64,000 bases of DNA from Thiobacillus sp031366105 (GCA_031366105.1 JANLZE010000144.1:1-64000), one strand, 5' to 3'. Shown: positions 7,662-17,798, counted from the stretch's first letter. Notes: a model not told the origin generated them from the letters alone. Numbers and translations are program-made.

Positions 7662-7977
7662 CAAGCTATTCAGCTTTGCCGATGTGGGGTGTACTTTTCC
7701 TTCGTATGGGTTTACCTCCTTCCGAATGTAATGCGGTGTTGGTGGGCATCCCGTCCCCACGGGATTTATGCAGCAGATGGTTTATCCGTTTCAACATACG
7801 AAAAAATCGACGCTTTGAAAATTAGTCAGGCGCGCTGACCGAATCTTCAGCGCGCCCCCTGCGCGCACCACGCAGTACTTCACTGTCAGACAGTTTTCTT
7901 GACCGGAATAGGGCAAACCGTTTACCCTCCGGGGTTCATCAACGATTTGATTTAACGCTCTTTATGGAATATCTGGC
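7662..7977 (+). promoter_or_regulatory. Leader region of the ilvBHC operon with two hairpins
   Basis: This 316-base gap holds no ordinary gene. A hairpin with stem ATCCCG/CGGGAT lies at 7748-7765, and a perfect ten-base-pair hairpin GGCGCGCTGA/TCAGCGCGCC at 7829-7856 with an eight-base loop and no T-run. A possible short ORF (7706-7825, 39 codons) contains a V-L-V-G-I stretch and stops three bases before the second hairpin, the geometry of a leader peptide. A weak promoter candidate is TTGACC at 7899, 17 bases before TTACCC. Regulation by attenuation is plausible but unproven. Confidence 0.35.
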
Positions 7978-9705
7978 ATGGAAATGACCGGCGCTGAAAT
8001 CGTCGTAAGTTGCCTGGCCGAAGAGGGCGTCGAGTTTGTATTCGGCTATCCCGGCGGCGCAGTACTCAATATTTACGACGCAATTTTCAAGCAAAATAAA
8101 TTCAAGCATGTGCTGGTGCGTCACGAGCAGGCAGCGGTGCACGCGGCCGATGCGTATGCGCGCTCGACCGGGCGCGTCGGTGTTGCGCTGGTGACGTCGG
8201 GTCCTGGCGTGACCAATGCCGTGACCGGCATTGCCACGGCGTATATGGATTCCATCCCAATTGTGGTGATCACGGGCCAAGTCCCGGTGCCCGCGATTGG
8301 ACTGGATGCATTTCAGGAGGTCGATACCGTCGGCATTACCCGCCCCTGCGTAAAACATAATTTTCTGGTGAAGGATGTAAAAGACCTCGCGGCGACTATG
8401 AAGAAGGCTTTCCATATCGCTGCCACGGGTCGTCCGGGCCCAGTCGTGGTCGATATCCCTAAAGACGTTACGGCACATCTAACCGAATTTGCATATCCAT
8501 CCACGGTTGAGCTTCGCTCCTATCCCTCCACTCCGCAAGCGCTGCCTGCTGAACTGAAACGCGCGGTGCAAATGCTGTTGGAAGCCGAACGCCCGATGGT
8601 CTATGCGGGCGGCGGCGTCATTCTTGGGGATGCTGCGACACAGCTGGCTGAGTTGACGCGCTTATTAGGGTTTCCATGCACCAATACTTTGATGGGCTTG
8701 GGTGGCTTTCCCGCCTCTGACAAATTATCGCTCGGCATGCTCGGCATGCACGGCACTTATGAAGCGAACATGGCGATGCAGCATTGCGATGTGCTGCTAG
8801 CGGTAGGCGCACGTTTTGATGACCGTGTTATCGGCAACCCTGCGCACTTCGCACGCGAGCAACGACGCATTATTCATATCGACGTCGATCCGTCGTCCAT
8901 TTCAAAGCGGGTCAAGGTCGACCTGCCAATAGTGGGCGACGTGAAGCAGGTGCTGGACGATTTGATCAAACTAGTCAAACAGGCCGGATTTAGTCAGGGA
9001 GGCGAGCGCCCCCAAGGGGCCACATTGAATACCTGGTGGACGCAAATCGAGTTATGGCGCGCGAAAGACTGCCTAAAGTACAACCAAAGCGGCAGCATCA
9101 TCAAACCGCAATATGTGGTTGAAAAGCTATGGGAAGTGACGCAGGGTGAGGCCTACGTCACCTCTGACGTCGGCCAGCACCAAATGTGGGCCGCGCAATA
9201 TTACAAGTTCGACAAGCCGCGGCGCTGGATCAACTCTGGCGGCTTGGGCACGATGGGGGTGGGCTTGCCGTATGCGATGGGCGTGCAGTTGGCGTTCCCC
9301 GACGCGCAGGTGGCGTGCATCACTGGTGAATCCAGTATTCAAATGTGCATTCAGGAGCTCTCCACCTGCAAGCAATACCGCATCCCGGTCAAAGTGATCA
9401 CGCTGAACAATCGTTACATGGGCATGGTGCGGCAGTGGCAGCAATTTTTTTACGGCAGTCGCTACTCCGAGTCGTATATGGAGTCGCTACCTGACTTTGT
9501 GAAGTTGGCCGAAGCCTACGGCCATGTGGGCATGCGCATCGACAAGCCTGAAGATGTTGAAGGCGCATTAAAAGAGGCGTTTTCCCCGGCGCTTAAAGAG
9601 CGGCTGGTGTTCATGGATTTTCAGACCGACCAAAACGAAAACGTGTTCCCGATGGTGGAAGGCGGCAAAGGCTTGAGCGAAATGATCCTGGCAGAGGAGC
9701 TTTGA
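7978..9705 (+). CDS. ilvB: Acetolactate synthase, large catalytic subunit
   Basis: Condenses two pyruvates, or pyruvate with 2-oxobutyrate, as the first common step of valine, leucine and isoleucine synthesis; needs TPP, FAD and magnesium. The 575 residues show the three TPP-enzyme domains: PYR at the N-terminus with the catalytic glutamate E50 in VRHEQAAVHAADAYAR, the central FAD-binding domain, and the C-terminal PP domain. The TPP motif reads G450-E-S-S, with N477-N478 27 residues on. Most homologues have GDG or GEG at the start of this motif, so serine at the third position is unusual. The regulatory subunit gene follows one base after the stop. Confidence 0.95.
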   Translation: MEMTGAEIVVSCLAEEGVEFVFGYPGGAVLNIYDAIFKQNKFKHVLVRHEQAAVHAADAYARSTGRVGVALVTSGPGVTNAVTGIATAYMDSIPIVVITGQVPVPAIGLDAFQEVDTVGITRPCVKHNFLVKDVKDLAATMKKAFHIAATGRPGPVVVDIPKDVTAHLTEFAYPSTVELRSYPSTPQALPAELKRAVQMLLEAERPMVYAGGGVILGDAATQLAELTRLLGFPCTNTLMGLGGFPASDKLSLGMLGMHGTYEANMAMQHCDVLLAVGARFDDRVIGNPAHFAREQRRIIHIDVDPSSISKRVKVDLPIVGDVKQVLDDLIKLVKQAGFSQGGERPQGATLNTWWTQIELWRAKDCLKYNQSGSIIKPQYVVEKLWEVTQGEAYVTSDVGQHQMWAAQYYKFDKPRRWINSGGLGTMGVGLPYAMGVQLAFPDAQVACITGESSIQMCIQELSTCKQYRIPVKVITLNNRYMGMVRQWQQFFYGSRYSESYMESLPDFVKLAEAYGHVGMRIDKPEDVEGALKEAFSPALKERLVFMDFQTDQNENVFPMVEGGKGLSEMILAEEL

Positions 9706-9706
9706 G

Positions 9707-10201
9707 ATGAGCCGCCACATTATTTCGCTGCTGATGGAAAACGAATCCGGCGCGTTGTCACGTGTGGCGGGTTTGTTTTCCGCGCGAGGCTACAACATCG
9801 AGTCATTGACCGTTGCGCCGACCGAAGACGCCACATTGTCGCGCATGACGATCGTCACTTTCGGATCCGAAGAAATTATTGAACAGATCACCAAGCAATT
9901 GAACAAGTTGGTAGACGTCGTCAAGGTAATGGATTTGTCTGAAGGGCAGCACATCGAGCGTGAATTGATGCTAGTTAAAGTTGCCGCTGTCGGCGCGGGA
10001 CGCGAGGAAATGAAACGCACTGCGGATATTTTTCGCGGGCGTATCATCGATGTCACCGATGCAATTTATACCATTGAGCTCACCGGCACCTGCTCCAAAA
10101 TCAATGCCTTTCTTGAAGCCATCGATCCCGCTTGCATTATTGAAACCGTACGCACCGGTGCATCGGGCATAGGTCGCGGTGATCGCAGCTTAAAAGTTTA
10201 A
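9707..10201 (+). CDS. ilvH: Acetolactate synthase, small regulatory subunit
   Basis: A 164-residue ACT-domain subunit that activates IlvB and makes it sensitive to valine. The opening HIISLLMENESGALSRVAGLF with RGYNIESL near residues 27-34 is the canonical ACT1 domain; the C-terminal half (VKVAAVGAGREE onward) is the ALS-SS C domain. The start lies one base after the ilvB stop, with GAGGAG in the end of ilvB as its ribosome binding site. Confidence 0.95.
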   Translation: MSRHIISLLMENESGALSRVAGLFSARGYNIESLTVAPTEDATLSRMTIVTFGSEEIIEQITKQLNKLVDVVKVMDLSEGQHIERELMLVKVAAVGAGREEMKRTADIFRGRIIDVTDAIYTIELTGTCSKINAFLEAIDPACIIETVRTGASGIGRGDRSLKV

Positions 10202-10230
10202 TTTTTATCATTTTTTATCTGGAACACACC

Positions 10231-11247
<1,017 letters not shown>

Positions 11248-11324
11248 GCATGCTTGGGGATAGGCACAGAAACGCACCTTTCCCAGTTCTGCTCCATTCC
11301 GCACTCTTAACGGCTGACTTCTAA

Positions 11325-11951
11325 ATGTCCCATCCCATTATTGCCCGCGAGGGCTGGCCTATTCTGCTAGGCGCTTTTTCAACGGCGTTGATTGCAAGTT
11401 GGCTGGTCGGAATGTGGTCGGTTCCGCTGTGGATTTTTGCGCTGTTCGCGCTGCAGTTTTTTAGGGATCCCGCACGCGTACCGCCCACCGATGTCGATGC
11501 GGTGATTTCGCCTGCGGACGGGCGGATCGTGGCAGTTGAAAAGGTGCGCGATCCGCAACTGGACCGCGACGCACTGAAAATCAGCGTGTTCATGAATGTG
11601 ATTAACGTGCATTCAAACCGCAGCCCTATCGACGGCGAAATCAAAGGCCGTTGGTACACCCCCGGCAGCTTTGTGAACGCCGATTTCGATAAGGCTTCGA
11701 CCGAAAACGAGCGCAATGCCTTGTGGATACAAAACCCACGCGGTGACTTGCTATGTGTGCAGATTGCCGGACTCATCGCGCGCCGCATTCTTTGTTATGT
11801 GCGCACCGGCGATCCATTGGTGCGCGGCCAGCGTTACGGCTTTATTCGCTTTGGCTCGCGTGTCGATGTGTATTTGCCTACCGACGCCCGTGCCGAAGTA
11901 TCGATTGGGCAAAAAGTGACCGGCGGACGTACCATACTGGCTCGCTGGTAA
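11325..11951 (+). CDS. psd: Phosphatidylserine decarboxylase, short form
   Basis: Decarboxylates phosphatidylserine to phosphatidylethanolamine at the inner membrane. The 208-residue length fits the short, archaetidylserine-decarboxylase-like class of many betaproteobacteria. An N-terminal membrane segment (about residues 13-48) precedes PADGRI and MNVINVHSNRSP. The self-cleavage site is G177-S178 in IRFGSRVD, where the serine becomes the pyruvoyl group. The next gene makes its substrate; the upstream neighbour is ilvC, a conserved linkage in this group. Confidence 0.92.
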   Translation: MSHPIIAREGWPILLGAFSTALIASWLVGMWSVPLWIFALFALQFFRDPARVPPTDVDAVISPADGRIVAVEKVRDPQLDRDALKISVFMNVINVHSNRSPIDGEIKGRWYTPGSFVNADFDKASTENERNALWIQNPRGDLLCVQIAGLIARRILCYVRTGDPLVRGQRYGFIRFGSRVDVYLPTDARAEVSIGQKVTGGRTILARW

Positions 11952-11970
11952 CTCAGTCGCCCCCATAACC

Positions 11971-12765
11971 ATGCTCGATTTCAAACACAATAAACCCGAC
12001 ATCGTGCGTCCGCGCATGCGTGATCGCGGCATTTACCTGCTGCCAAATCTGTTTACCACCGGTGCATTATTTGCAGGCTTTTACGCCATCGTGCAGGCGA
12101 TGAATGGTCGATTCGAGAACGCGGCCATTGCGATTTTGATTGCGATGGTATTGGATGGCCTCGATGGGCGGGTTGCGCGTATGACGCATACGCAGAGTGC
12201 GTTCGGCGCCGAATACGATAGTCTCTCCGACATGGTGTCGTTTGGCGTGGCCCCGGCATTAGTGGTGTACGAGTTCGCGCTGCAGGGCATGGGCAAGTTC
12301 GGCTGGATCGCCGCGTTTGTGTATTGCGCCGGCGCGGCGCTGCGGCTGGCGCGGTTTAATACGCAGCTGGAAACGCCCACCGATAAACGTTTTTTTCAGG
12401 GCCTACCCAGTCCTGCCGCTGCCGCTTTAATCGCAAGCTTCGTGTGGGTAATGGTTGAGTATCGGGTAGAGAGCCAGGATGTACGTTGGGTCGCTGCTTT
12501 TCTTGCGCTGTTTGCTGGCCTCACGATGGTGAGCAATTTCAAGTACTACAGTGGCAAGGAAATCAATCTCAGGAAGAGCGTTCCCTTCTTTGTGATTCTG
12601 TTGGTGGTGTTGGCTTTCATACTGATTTCGACCAGCCCGCCGGAAGTGCTGTTTGGGGTATTTGTGCTTTATGGTATATCGGGATATGTGTACGCATTAA
12701 TGTTGCTCGGGCGGCACAAAAAAGTCATCCCCACATCACAACGCTTGCCTGAAGATAAAAAATAG
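11971..12765 (+). CDS. pssA: CDP-diacylglycerol-serine O-phosphatidyltransferase
   Basis: Joins CDP-diacylglycerol and serine to give phosphatidylserine, substrate of Psd encoded just before. The 264-residue membrane protein has the CDP-alcohol phosphatidyltransferase motif LDGLDGRVAR followed by an FGAEYDSLSD with the two closing aspartates (near residues 64-92), and about six to eight hydrophobic spans. It starts 19 bases after psd. Confidence 0.93.
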   Translation: MLDFKHNKPDIVRPRMRDRGIYLLPNLFTTGALFAGFYAIVQAMNGRFENAAIAILIAMVLDGLDGRVARMTHTQSAFGAEYDSLSDMVSFGVAPALVVYEFALQGMGKFGWIAAFVYCAGAALRLARFNTQLETPTDKRFFQGLPSPAAAALIASFVWVMVEYRVESQDVRWVAAFLALFAGLTMVSNFKYYSGKEINLRKSVPFFVILLVVLAFILISTSPPEVLFGVFVLYGISGYVYALMLLGRHKKVIPTSQRLPEDKK

Positions 12766-12778
12766 ATAAAATTCCTAC

Positions 12779-12865
12779 ATGTCTTCCCAGTACTTCTTCT
12801 CTTTATCCCTCGGCTTGTCGAACGTCCTGTTCGGCGGCCTGCTGCTGCGCGTAGCGCGCACATAA
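12779..12865 (+). CDS. Putative leuA leader peptide
   Basis: A 28-codon ORF that is unusually rich in leucine: seven leucines, including three in a row at codons 21-23 (CTG CTG CTG), within LSLGLSNVLFGGLLL. It starts 14 bases after pssA and ends about 100 bases before leuA, followed by two hairpins. Leucine operons of many Proteobacteria use such peptides to sense leucyl-tRNA supply by ribosome stalling. I see no obvious Shine-Dalgarno sequence before its ATG, which weakens the case. Confidence 0.5.
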   Translation: MSSQYFFSLSLGLSNVLFGGLLLRVART

Positions 12866-12892
12866 AAATCCCCCTCCCTTGCAGTACGCTGG

Positions 12893-12953
12893 CCACAGTA
12901 ATATTAATTACGCTGTGGAAACTTGAATTGAAATTTCCGACTGAGTGTCGGAA
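12893..12953 (+). promoter_or_regulatory. Hairpins before leuA, candidate attenuation or start-control structure
   Basis: Two stems lie between the leader ORF and leuA: CCACAG/CTGTGG at 12893-12918, and TTCCGAC/GTCGGAA at 12935-12953 with a five-base loop. The second ends five bases before the GGAG that serves leuA and has no T-run. It may therefore limit ribosome access rather than end transcription. Function is inferred. Confidence 0.4.
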
Positions 12954-12968
12954 CACATGGAGAACACC

Positions 12969-14504
12969 ATGAGCGACCGTTTATTTATATTTGATACCAC
13001 CTTGCGCGACGGCGAGCAAAGCCCCGGCGCGGCGATGACCAAGGATGAGAAACTTCGCATCGCACGCCAACTGGAGAAACTCGGCGTGGATGTGATCGAA
13101 GCTGGCTTTGCCGCCGCGAGCCCCGGTGATGCGGCAGCTATCCACGGGATTGCTAGTGCGATTACTGGTTCAACCGTGTGTTCACTAGCGCGTGCGAACG
13201 AGCGTGACATTCATGCCGCGGGGGAGGCGATCAAACCCGCCAAGTCCGGGCGCATCCACACCTTCATTGCCACCAGTGCTATCCACATGGAAAAGAAGCT
13301 TCGCATGCAGCCTGATCAAGTGGTTGAGGCGGCAATCAAGTCGGTGAAATTGGCATTGGAATATACCGATGACGTGGAGTTTTCTGCCGAAGATGCTGTG
13401 CGCTCCGATCTGGATTTTTTGGTACGTATCTTTGACGAAGTGATCAAAGCAGGCGCGAAAACGCTGAACGTGCCCGACACGGTGGGTTATAGCATTCCTG
13501 CCTTGTGGGGCGAGCGCATGAAGCAACTCATTGAGCGCGTGCCAAATTCCGACCAAGTAGTGTGGTCTACCCACTGTCACAATGATCTCGGCATGGCCGT
13601 TGCGAACACGCTTGCCGCCGTGATGAACGGTGCACGTCAGGTTGAATGCACGATTAACGGTTTGGGTGAACGCGCTGGCAATGCCTCATTGGAAGAAATC
13701 GTGATGGCGGTGCGTACGCGCCGCGATATTTTCAATTGCGATTCTCGCATCGATGCGACACAAATCGTGCCTGCGTCCAAGCTCGTTTCCACAATCACCG
13801 GCTACCCTGTGCAACCGAACAAGGCCATCGTCGGTGCGAATGCGTTCGCGCATGAATCGGGCATCCATCAAGATGGCGTGTTGAAGCATCGCGAAACCTA
13901 CGAAATCATGCGCGCAGAAGACGTAGGTTGGAAGGCGAACCGCTTGAGTCTGGGCAAACTTTCGGGGCGCAACGCCTTTCGCACTAAGCTGGGTGAGTTG
14001 GGCATCGTACTCGACAGCGAAGAAGCAATGAATGCCGCGTTCGCGCGCTTTAAAGACCTCGCTGATAAAAAGCGCGAAATCTTCGACGAGGATTTGCAGG
14101 CATTGATCAGCGAGGGCATTACTGCCGACCACGAGCGCTTCAAACTCGTCTCGCTCAAAGTCTGTTCCGAAACGGGCGAAGTGCCACACGCAAGTCTCAT
14201 TATCAGCGATGAAGGTGCCGAGAAACGCGCCGAAGGCGACGGCTCCGGCCCCGTCGACGCGAGTTTTAAAGCGCTGGAATCGATCGTCAGCAGCGGCGCC
14301 GACCTGTTGCTGTATTCGGTCAACAACATCACCAGCGGCACCGATTCGCAAGGTGAAGTCACCGTGCGGCTGGCTAAGGAAGGTCGCATCGTGAACGGCC
14401 AAGGCGCAGATACTGACATTGTGGTCGCCTCGGCTAAGGCTTATCTACATGCGTTGAATAAACTCAACTCCAAGCTGAATCGGGAGCATCCCCAGCAGCT
14501 TTAA
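12969..14504 (+). CDS. leuA: 2-isopropylmalate synthase
   Basis: Condenses acetyl-CoA with 2-oxoisovalerate, the committed step to leucine. 511 residues from ATG 12969, chosen because GGAG lies at 12959-12962; two ATGs further up are in frame. The TIM barrel opens with FDTTLRDGEQSPGAAM and holds the zinc ligands in THCHNDLGMAVAN and INGLGERAGNA. The C-terminal alpha/beta LeuA dimer domain, which binds leucine for feedback, covers roughly residues 385-505. It belongs functionally with ilvBHC upstream. Confidence 0.97.
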   Translation: MSDRLFIFDTTLRDGEQSPGAAMTKDEKLRIARQLEKLGVDVIEAGFAAASPGDAAAIHGIASAITGSTVCSLARANERDIHAAGEAIKPAKSGRIHTFIATSAIHMEKKLRMQPDQVVEAAIKSVKLALEYTDDVEFSAEDAVRSDLDFLVRIFDEVIKAGAKTLNVPDTVGYSIPALWGERMKQLIERVPNSDQVVWSTHCHNDLGMAVANTLAAVMNGARQVECTINGLGERAGNASLEEIVMAVRTRRDIFNCDSRIDATQIVPASKLVSTITGYPVQPNKAIVGANAFAHESGIHQDGVLKHRETYEIMRAEDVGWKANRLSLGKLSGRNAFRTKLGELGIVLDSEEAMNAAFARFKDLADKKREIFDEDLQALISEGITADHERFKLVSLKVCSETGEVPHASLIISDEGAEKRAEGDGSGPVDASFKALESIVSSGADLLLYSVNNITSGTDSQGEVTVRLAKEGRIVNGQGADTDIVVASAKAYLHALNKLNSKLNREHPQQL

Positions 14505-14517
14505 TATTGTAAATATT

Positions 14518-14547
14518 CTGTTTAGTCGAATTTTTTCGACTAAACAG
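14518..14547 (+). terminator. Hairpin terminator after leuA
   Basis: A 13-base-pair perfect stem, CTGTTTAGTCGAA pairing with TTCGACTAAACAG, with a four-T loop. It starts 14 bases after the leuA stop. No strong T-run follows on either side, so it may act with the second hairpin or as a processing or stability signal. Confidence 0.5.
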
Positions 14548-14579
14548 GGTAGCAGCGTATTTAGCATGCAAAAAATAGG

Positions 14580-14622
14580 ACTGACATTAAAACGGCGCCG
14601 ATGGCGCCGTTTTAATGTCAGT
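14580..14622 (-). terminator. Long perfect hairpin between convergent genes
   Basis: A perfect 20-base-pair stem with a GAT loop. Its arms carry AAAACGGCGCC and GGCGCCGTTTT, so it presents A-rich and T-rich flanks in both directions. It lies between leuA (plus) and the hemerythrin gene (minus) and is well placed as a bidirectional terminator. Confidence 0.65.
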
Positions 14623-14634
14623 CACTAAGGACAA

Positions 14635-15123
14635 TTAAGCAGCCATTCCTTCCATTTCAGACATTAGTTCTTCCTTACGCATCTGAAGCGTCTCGCGCAT
14701 GGCTACTAAATTTACTTTCGTAGCCCGCGCTTTAGGGAACATTTCGGTGCGCTCTTCTTTGACGTGGTGATCAATGTATTCTCCCAGCACGGTCACTTTG
14801 GCATCAAACATCGGGTCACTCGGATTCATCTGCTGAATTTGAGCAATCAATTCCTTCGCGCTAGTGTGCTCGACTTGGGCCTCATTCATCATCAATTCAT
14901 CTTTGATGGCCTTGCGTACTGCCGGGTAAAAAATCTCTTCCTCAATCTGAGCATGCACGGTCAGTTCCATACAGATTTTTTCTGCCAATACGCGCTTTTT
15001 CTCTTTGTTGTTGCCGCTGGCTTCCGTTAGTTCTTCGTATTCCATAAACATTTTTTTGACCGCCTTATGATCCGCGTCAAGCAGGTCACACGCATCTTTC
15101 ATTTTTGCAGTTGCAGTTGCCAT
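14635..15123 (-). CDS. Hemerythrin HHE-domain protein
   Basis: A 162-residue four-helix protein predicted to bind a di-iron centre and oxygen, nitric oxide or iron. Candidate ligands are H19 (LLDADHKAVKK), H57 and E61 (VHAQIEEE), H86 (QVEHTSAKE), and H119/H120 with the glutamates just after them (IDHHVKEE). This is the single-domain HHE type often linked to oxidative or nitrosative stress. The gene is monocistronic, ends at the bidirectional hairpin and has GGT-rich sequence before its start. Confidence 0.85.
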   Translation of the reverse strand: MATATAKMKDACDLLDADHKAVKKMFMEYEELTEASGNNKEKKRVLAEKICMELTVHAQIEEEIFYPAVRKAIKDELMMNEAQVEHTSAKELIAQIQQMNPSDPMFDAKVTVLGEYIDHHVKEERTEMFPKARATKVNLVAMRETLQMRKEELMSEMEGMAA

Positions 15124-15272
15124 GATTTACCTTTCGATAGGGTTGCAAAACACTTCAGAAGTCAGAATCACTGAAGGTTGTTAACTCCGATTCTGCTGAG
15201 TTGAGAGCTATTTGACGACGATCATCGATTCGCCTCAATAGCCGTTAGACGCGACTAAGTGTCAGAAAGTAC

Positions 15273-17798
15273 CTACTGAACTTTGGCTGTAGAAAAGCCA
15301 AGCGCCTTCATCGCTGACGTTAAGCTTTGCATTGAGGTTGAATAATCTTTCCACGGGCGATTGCCAATTTCCAGTCGTGTTTGGATATTCGCTATCGTCC
15401 AATGCGTACTGCTGCTGAGTGCGTCCAGCTCTGTCCATTCGATAGGAACGGAAACGCCAAGACCGGAGCGCGAGCGAGCCGACCAAGCCGCCACAGTCGT
15501 CGCGCCAAAACCATTGCGTAAGTAGTCTATAAAAATTTTACCTACACGATTGCGTGGGCCGCTTTTTGCGACGAAACGTTGAGGCAGAGTATTGGACAAA
15601 TGCTGGACTATCGCCTGGGAAAAATCCTTCACCGTATCCCAGCCGTACGAACGTTTAAGCGGCACCACCACATGCAGCCCCTTGCCGCCACTGGTTTTTA
15701 AAAAAGAGACTAATCCCAATTGTGTGAGAAACGCCCGGACCAGATGAGCAGACTCTTGCATGGTTGACCACATAACACCCTCACCGGGATCAAGATCAAA
15801 CGTCATCCGGTCGGGCTTGTCGATAAGAGTTTTAACCGCATTCCAGGTATGAAACTCGATCACATTCATTTGCGCCGCCGAGAGCAAGCCTTCGGGTTTA
15901 GCCACTTCCAATAATGCGGCGTGATCGGGGTCGAGTTTAGGATCGAGGAGCTTGATGCCCAACATCTGAGTTTTTTCGACATGCTTCTGAAAAAACAACT
16001 GGCCGGAAATGCCGTCGGGCGCGCGCACCAAAGATACCGGTCGGCCTTTTAGATGCTCCATCATAAGCGGGCCGACGAGTGAATAAAACTGAATCAAATC
16101 CAATTTGGTGAGCCCGGTAGAAGTGTCAATAACGCGCTCTGGATGCGTAATTTTTAGTGCAGTGGGGAGGACAACCGGTGTAGGCGCCGGCGTATCCGCA
16201 CGCAGATGAACCGGTAATTCGCGAATAATGCCTTCGGCTTTTTTGTCGGTTCTGAGTCCGTGAAAAACCGAGTGGCGGATTTTTCCCGTTTGAGTCCATT
16301 CGCCAAATGACACCTCAGCGAGAAGGCTTGGCTTCACCCAGTGCGCTTTGCGGTCGTGATCGGTTTTTTCTGCAAAAGGGCTAGTAGATTGAGCTAGCGC
16401 ATCCAGCTTCGCCCTTAAATCGGCGAGGGTTTTACTATCAAAGCCGGTGCCCACGTTGCCACTGTAATGCAGCTTGCCATGCTCATCATGCACCCCCAAT
16501 AATAATGACCCAATCCCGATACGGCTCCCTTGCGGATCGGTATAGCCTCCAATTACAAACTCCTGGCGCTGGGTACATTTGAGCTTGATCCAGTCGGGAG
16601 ACCTCCGCGAGGCATATCCGGACGTTTTTCTTTTACCAATCACCCCTTCCAGGCCCATCCGGCAAGCAGACTCCTGCACCTGATGGTGCGGCACATCAAA
16701 GGTATCGCTAAAACGCACTATTGATGACGGCTTGAATATCTTGCTCAGTAATTGTTTTCGCTCGATAAAAGGCACGGCCCGCAAATCAAAGCCATCGTAG
16801 AACGGCACGTCGAAAAGGTAATACACAATTTTGTCAGTGCGCGTTAAATCAAAAGCGTTTTGCAGCGCCTGAAAATCTGGAATGCCTTTTTCGTTTAGCA
16901 CCACAATCTCACCGTCGAACCATCCAGAGGCCAGGTTCAGTTTTGTGATCGCAGCCACGAGCGCAGGTAATTTAGAAGTCCAGTCATTGCCATTGCGCGT
17001 CCACAGCTGAACTTTTTTACCTTCAACCCGTGTGAGTAAACGGTAGCCATCAAACTTGATTTCGTACACCCAAGCGCCTGCATCCCGCGGCGGAGTATCG
17101 ACCAGCGTCGCTAACTGAGGTTTTAACATCGCGGGTAAAGCCGCTTGGATTGCGGTTGCCGGGATCACTGCCTTGCCTGCTTTCGCCCCCCGCTTGTTGA
17201 CTGGCAAAGCAGCATCCGGAAGCTTCTGCTTTTGAACTGGTGGAGGCTCTATTTGCGCAACACTATCTGGCAGCGCATCCACCACACTAAACTCTTCCGC
17301 CGGACGGGCGATGGGATCCTTTTCTTTAATTAGTAACCAAGGCTCCTGTTTTTCGCCCTTGCCCTTCATGCGGATCAAGGCCCATTTGCCTTGCAATTTG
17401 TGGCCATGTAATTCAAATTTTAAATTACCGTCCTGATAGCCTTGATGCGGATCGCCTAACGGAACCCAAATGCCTTTATCCCAAATGATGACCTTGCCCG
17501 CGCCGTACTGTTTGGCAGGAATTTCGCCTTCGAAAGTATTGTACGAAATGGGATGGTCTTCCACGTGCACCGCCATACGCTTATCGCGTGGGTCCAGGCT
17601 AGGTCCTTTGGGCACAGCCCAACTCTTCATACTGCCATCCATCTCTAATCTAAAATCGTAATGCAGCCGTGCCGCCCAGTGTTTTTGAATCACAAATGAA
17701 CGGGCAGCCTCGTTGGCTACCCCGCCCTCTGCGGGTTCCGAGGTGATTCCAAAGTTACGTTTGGCTCTATAGGGTTTGAGTGCGTCTTCAGCGGCCAT
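15273..17798 (-). CDS. ligD: Multifunctional ATP-dependent DNA ligase LigD
   Basis: The non-homologous end-joining ligase, 841 residues. Domains in order: 3'-phosphoesterase (residues about 20-160, with HYDFRLEMDG and HVEDHP), ATP-dependent ligase (about 225-530, nucleotidyl lysine in YEIKFDGYRLL), and primase-polymerase (about 560-830, with DLDPGEGV supplying the metal aspartates and SGGKGLHVVVPL). This phosphoesterase-ligase-polymerase order is that of Pseudomonas-type LigD. It starts three bases after the ku stop, so the two are co-expressed. All catalytic signatures look intact. Confidence 0.95.
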   Translation of the reverse strand: MAAEDALKPYRAKRNFGITSEPAEGGVANEAARSFVIQKHWAARLHYDFRLEMDGSMKSWAVPKGPSLDPRDKRMAVHVEDHPISYNTFEGEIPAKQYGAGKVIIWDKGIWVPLGDPHQGYQDGNLKFELHGHKLQGKWALIRMKGKGEKQEPWLLIKEKDPIARPAEEFSVVDALPDSVAQIEPPPVQKQKLPDAALPVNKRGAKAGKAVIPATAIQAALPAMLKPQLATLVDTPPRDAGAWVYEIKFDGYRLLTRVEGKKVQLWTRNGNDWTSKLPALVAAITKLNLASGWFDGEIVVLNEKGIPDFQALQNAFDLTRTDKIVYYLFDVPFYDGFDLRAVPFIERKQLLSKIFKPSSIVRFSDTFDVPHHQVQESACRMGLEGVIGKRKTSGYASRRSPDWIKLKCTQRQEFVIGGYTDPQGSRIGIGSLLLGVHDEHGKLHYSGNVGTGFDSKTLADLRAKLDALAQSTSPFAEKTDHDRKAHWVKPSLLAEVSFGEWTQTGKIRHSVFHGLRTDKKAEGIIRELPVHLRADTPAPTPVVLPTALKITHPERVIDTSTGLTKLDLIQFYSLVGPLMMEHLKGRPVSLVRAPDGISGQLFFQKHVEKTQMLGIKLLDPKLDPDHAALLEVAKPEGLLSAAQMNVIEFHTWNAVKTLIDKPDRMTFDLDPGEGVMWSTMQESAHLVRAFLTQLGLVSFLKTSGGKGLHVVVPLKRSYGWDTVKDFSQAIVQHLSNTLPQRFVAKSGPRNRVGKIFIDYLRNGFGATTVAAWSARSRSGLGVSVPIEWTELDALSSSTHWTIANIQTRLEIGNRPWKDYSTSMQSLTSAMKALGFSTAKVQ

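Noticed and set aside
13686..14402. 238-codon minus-strand frame inside leuA
   Set aside because: Fully antisense to a clear leuA; long shadows are common in GC-rich codon-biased genes.
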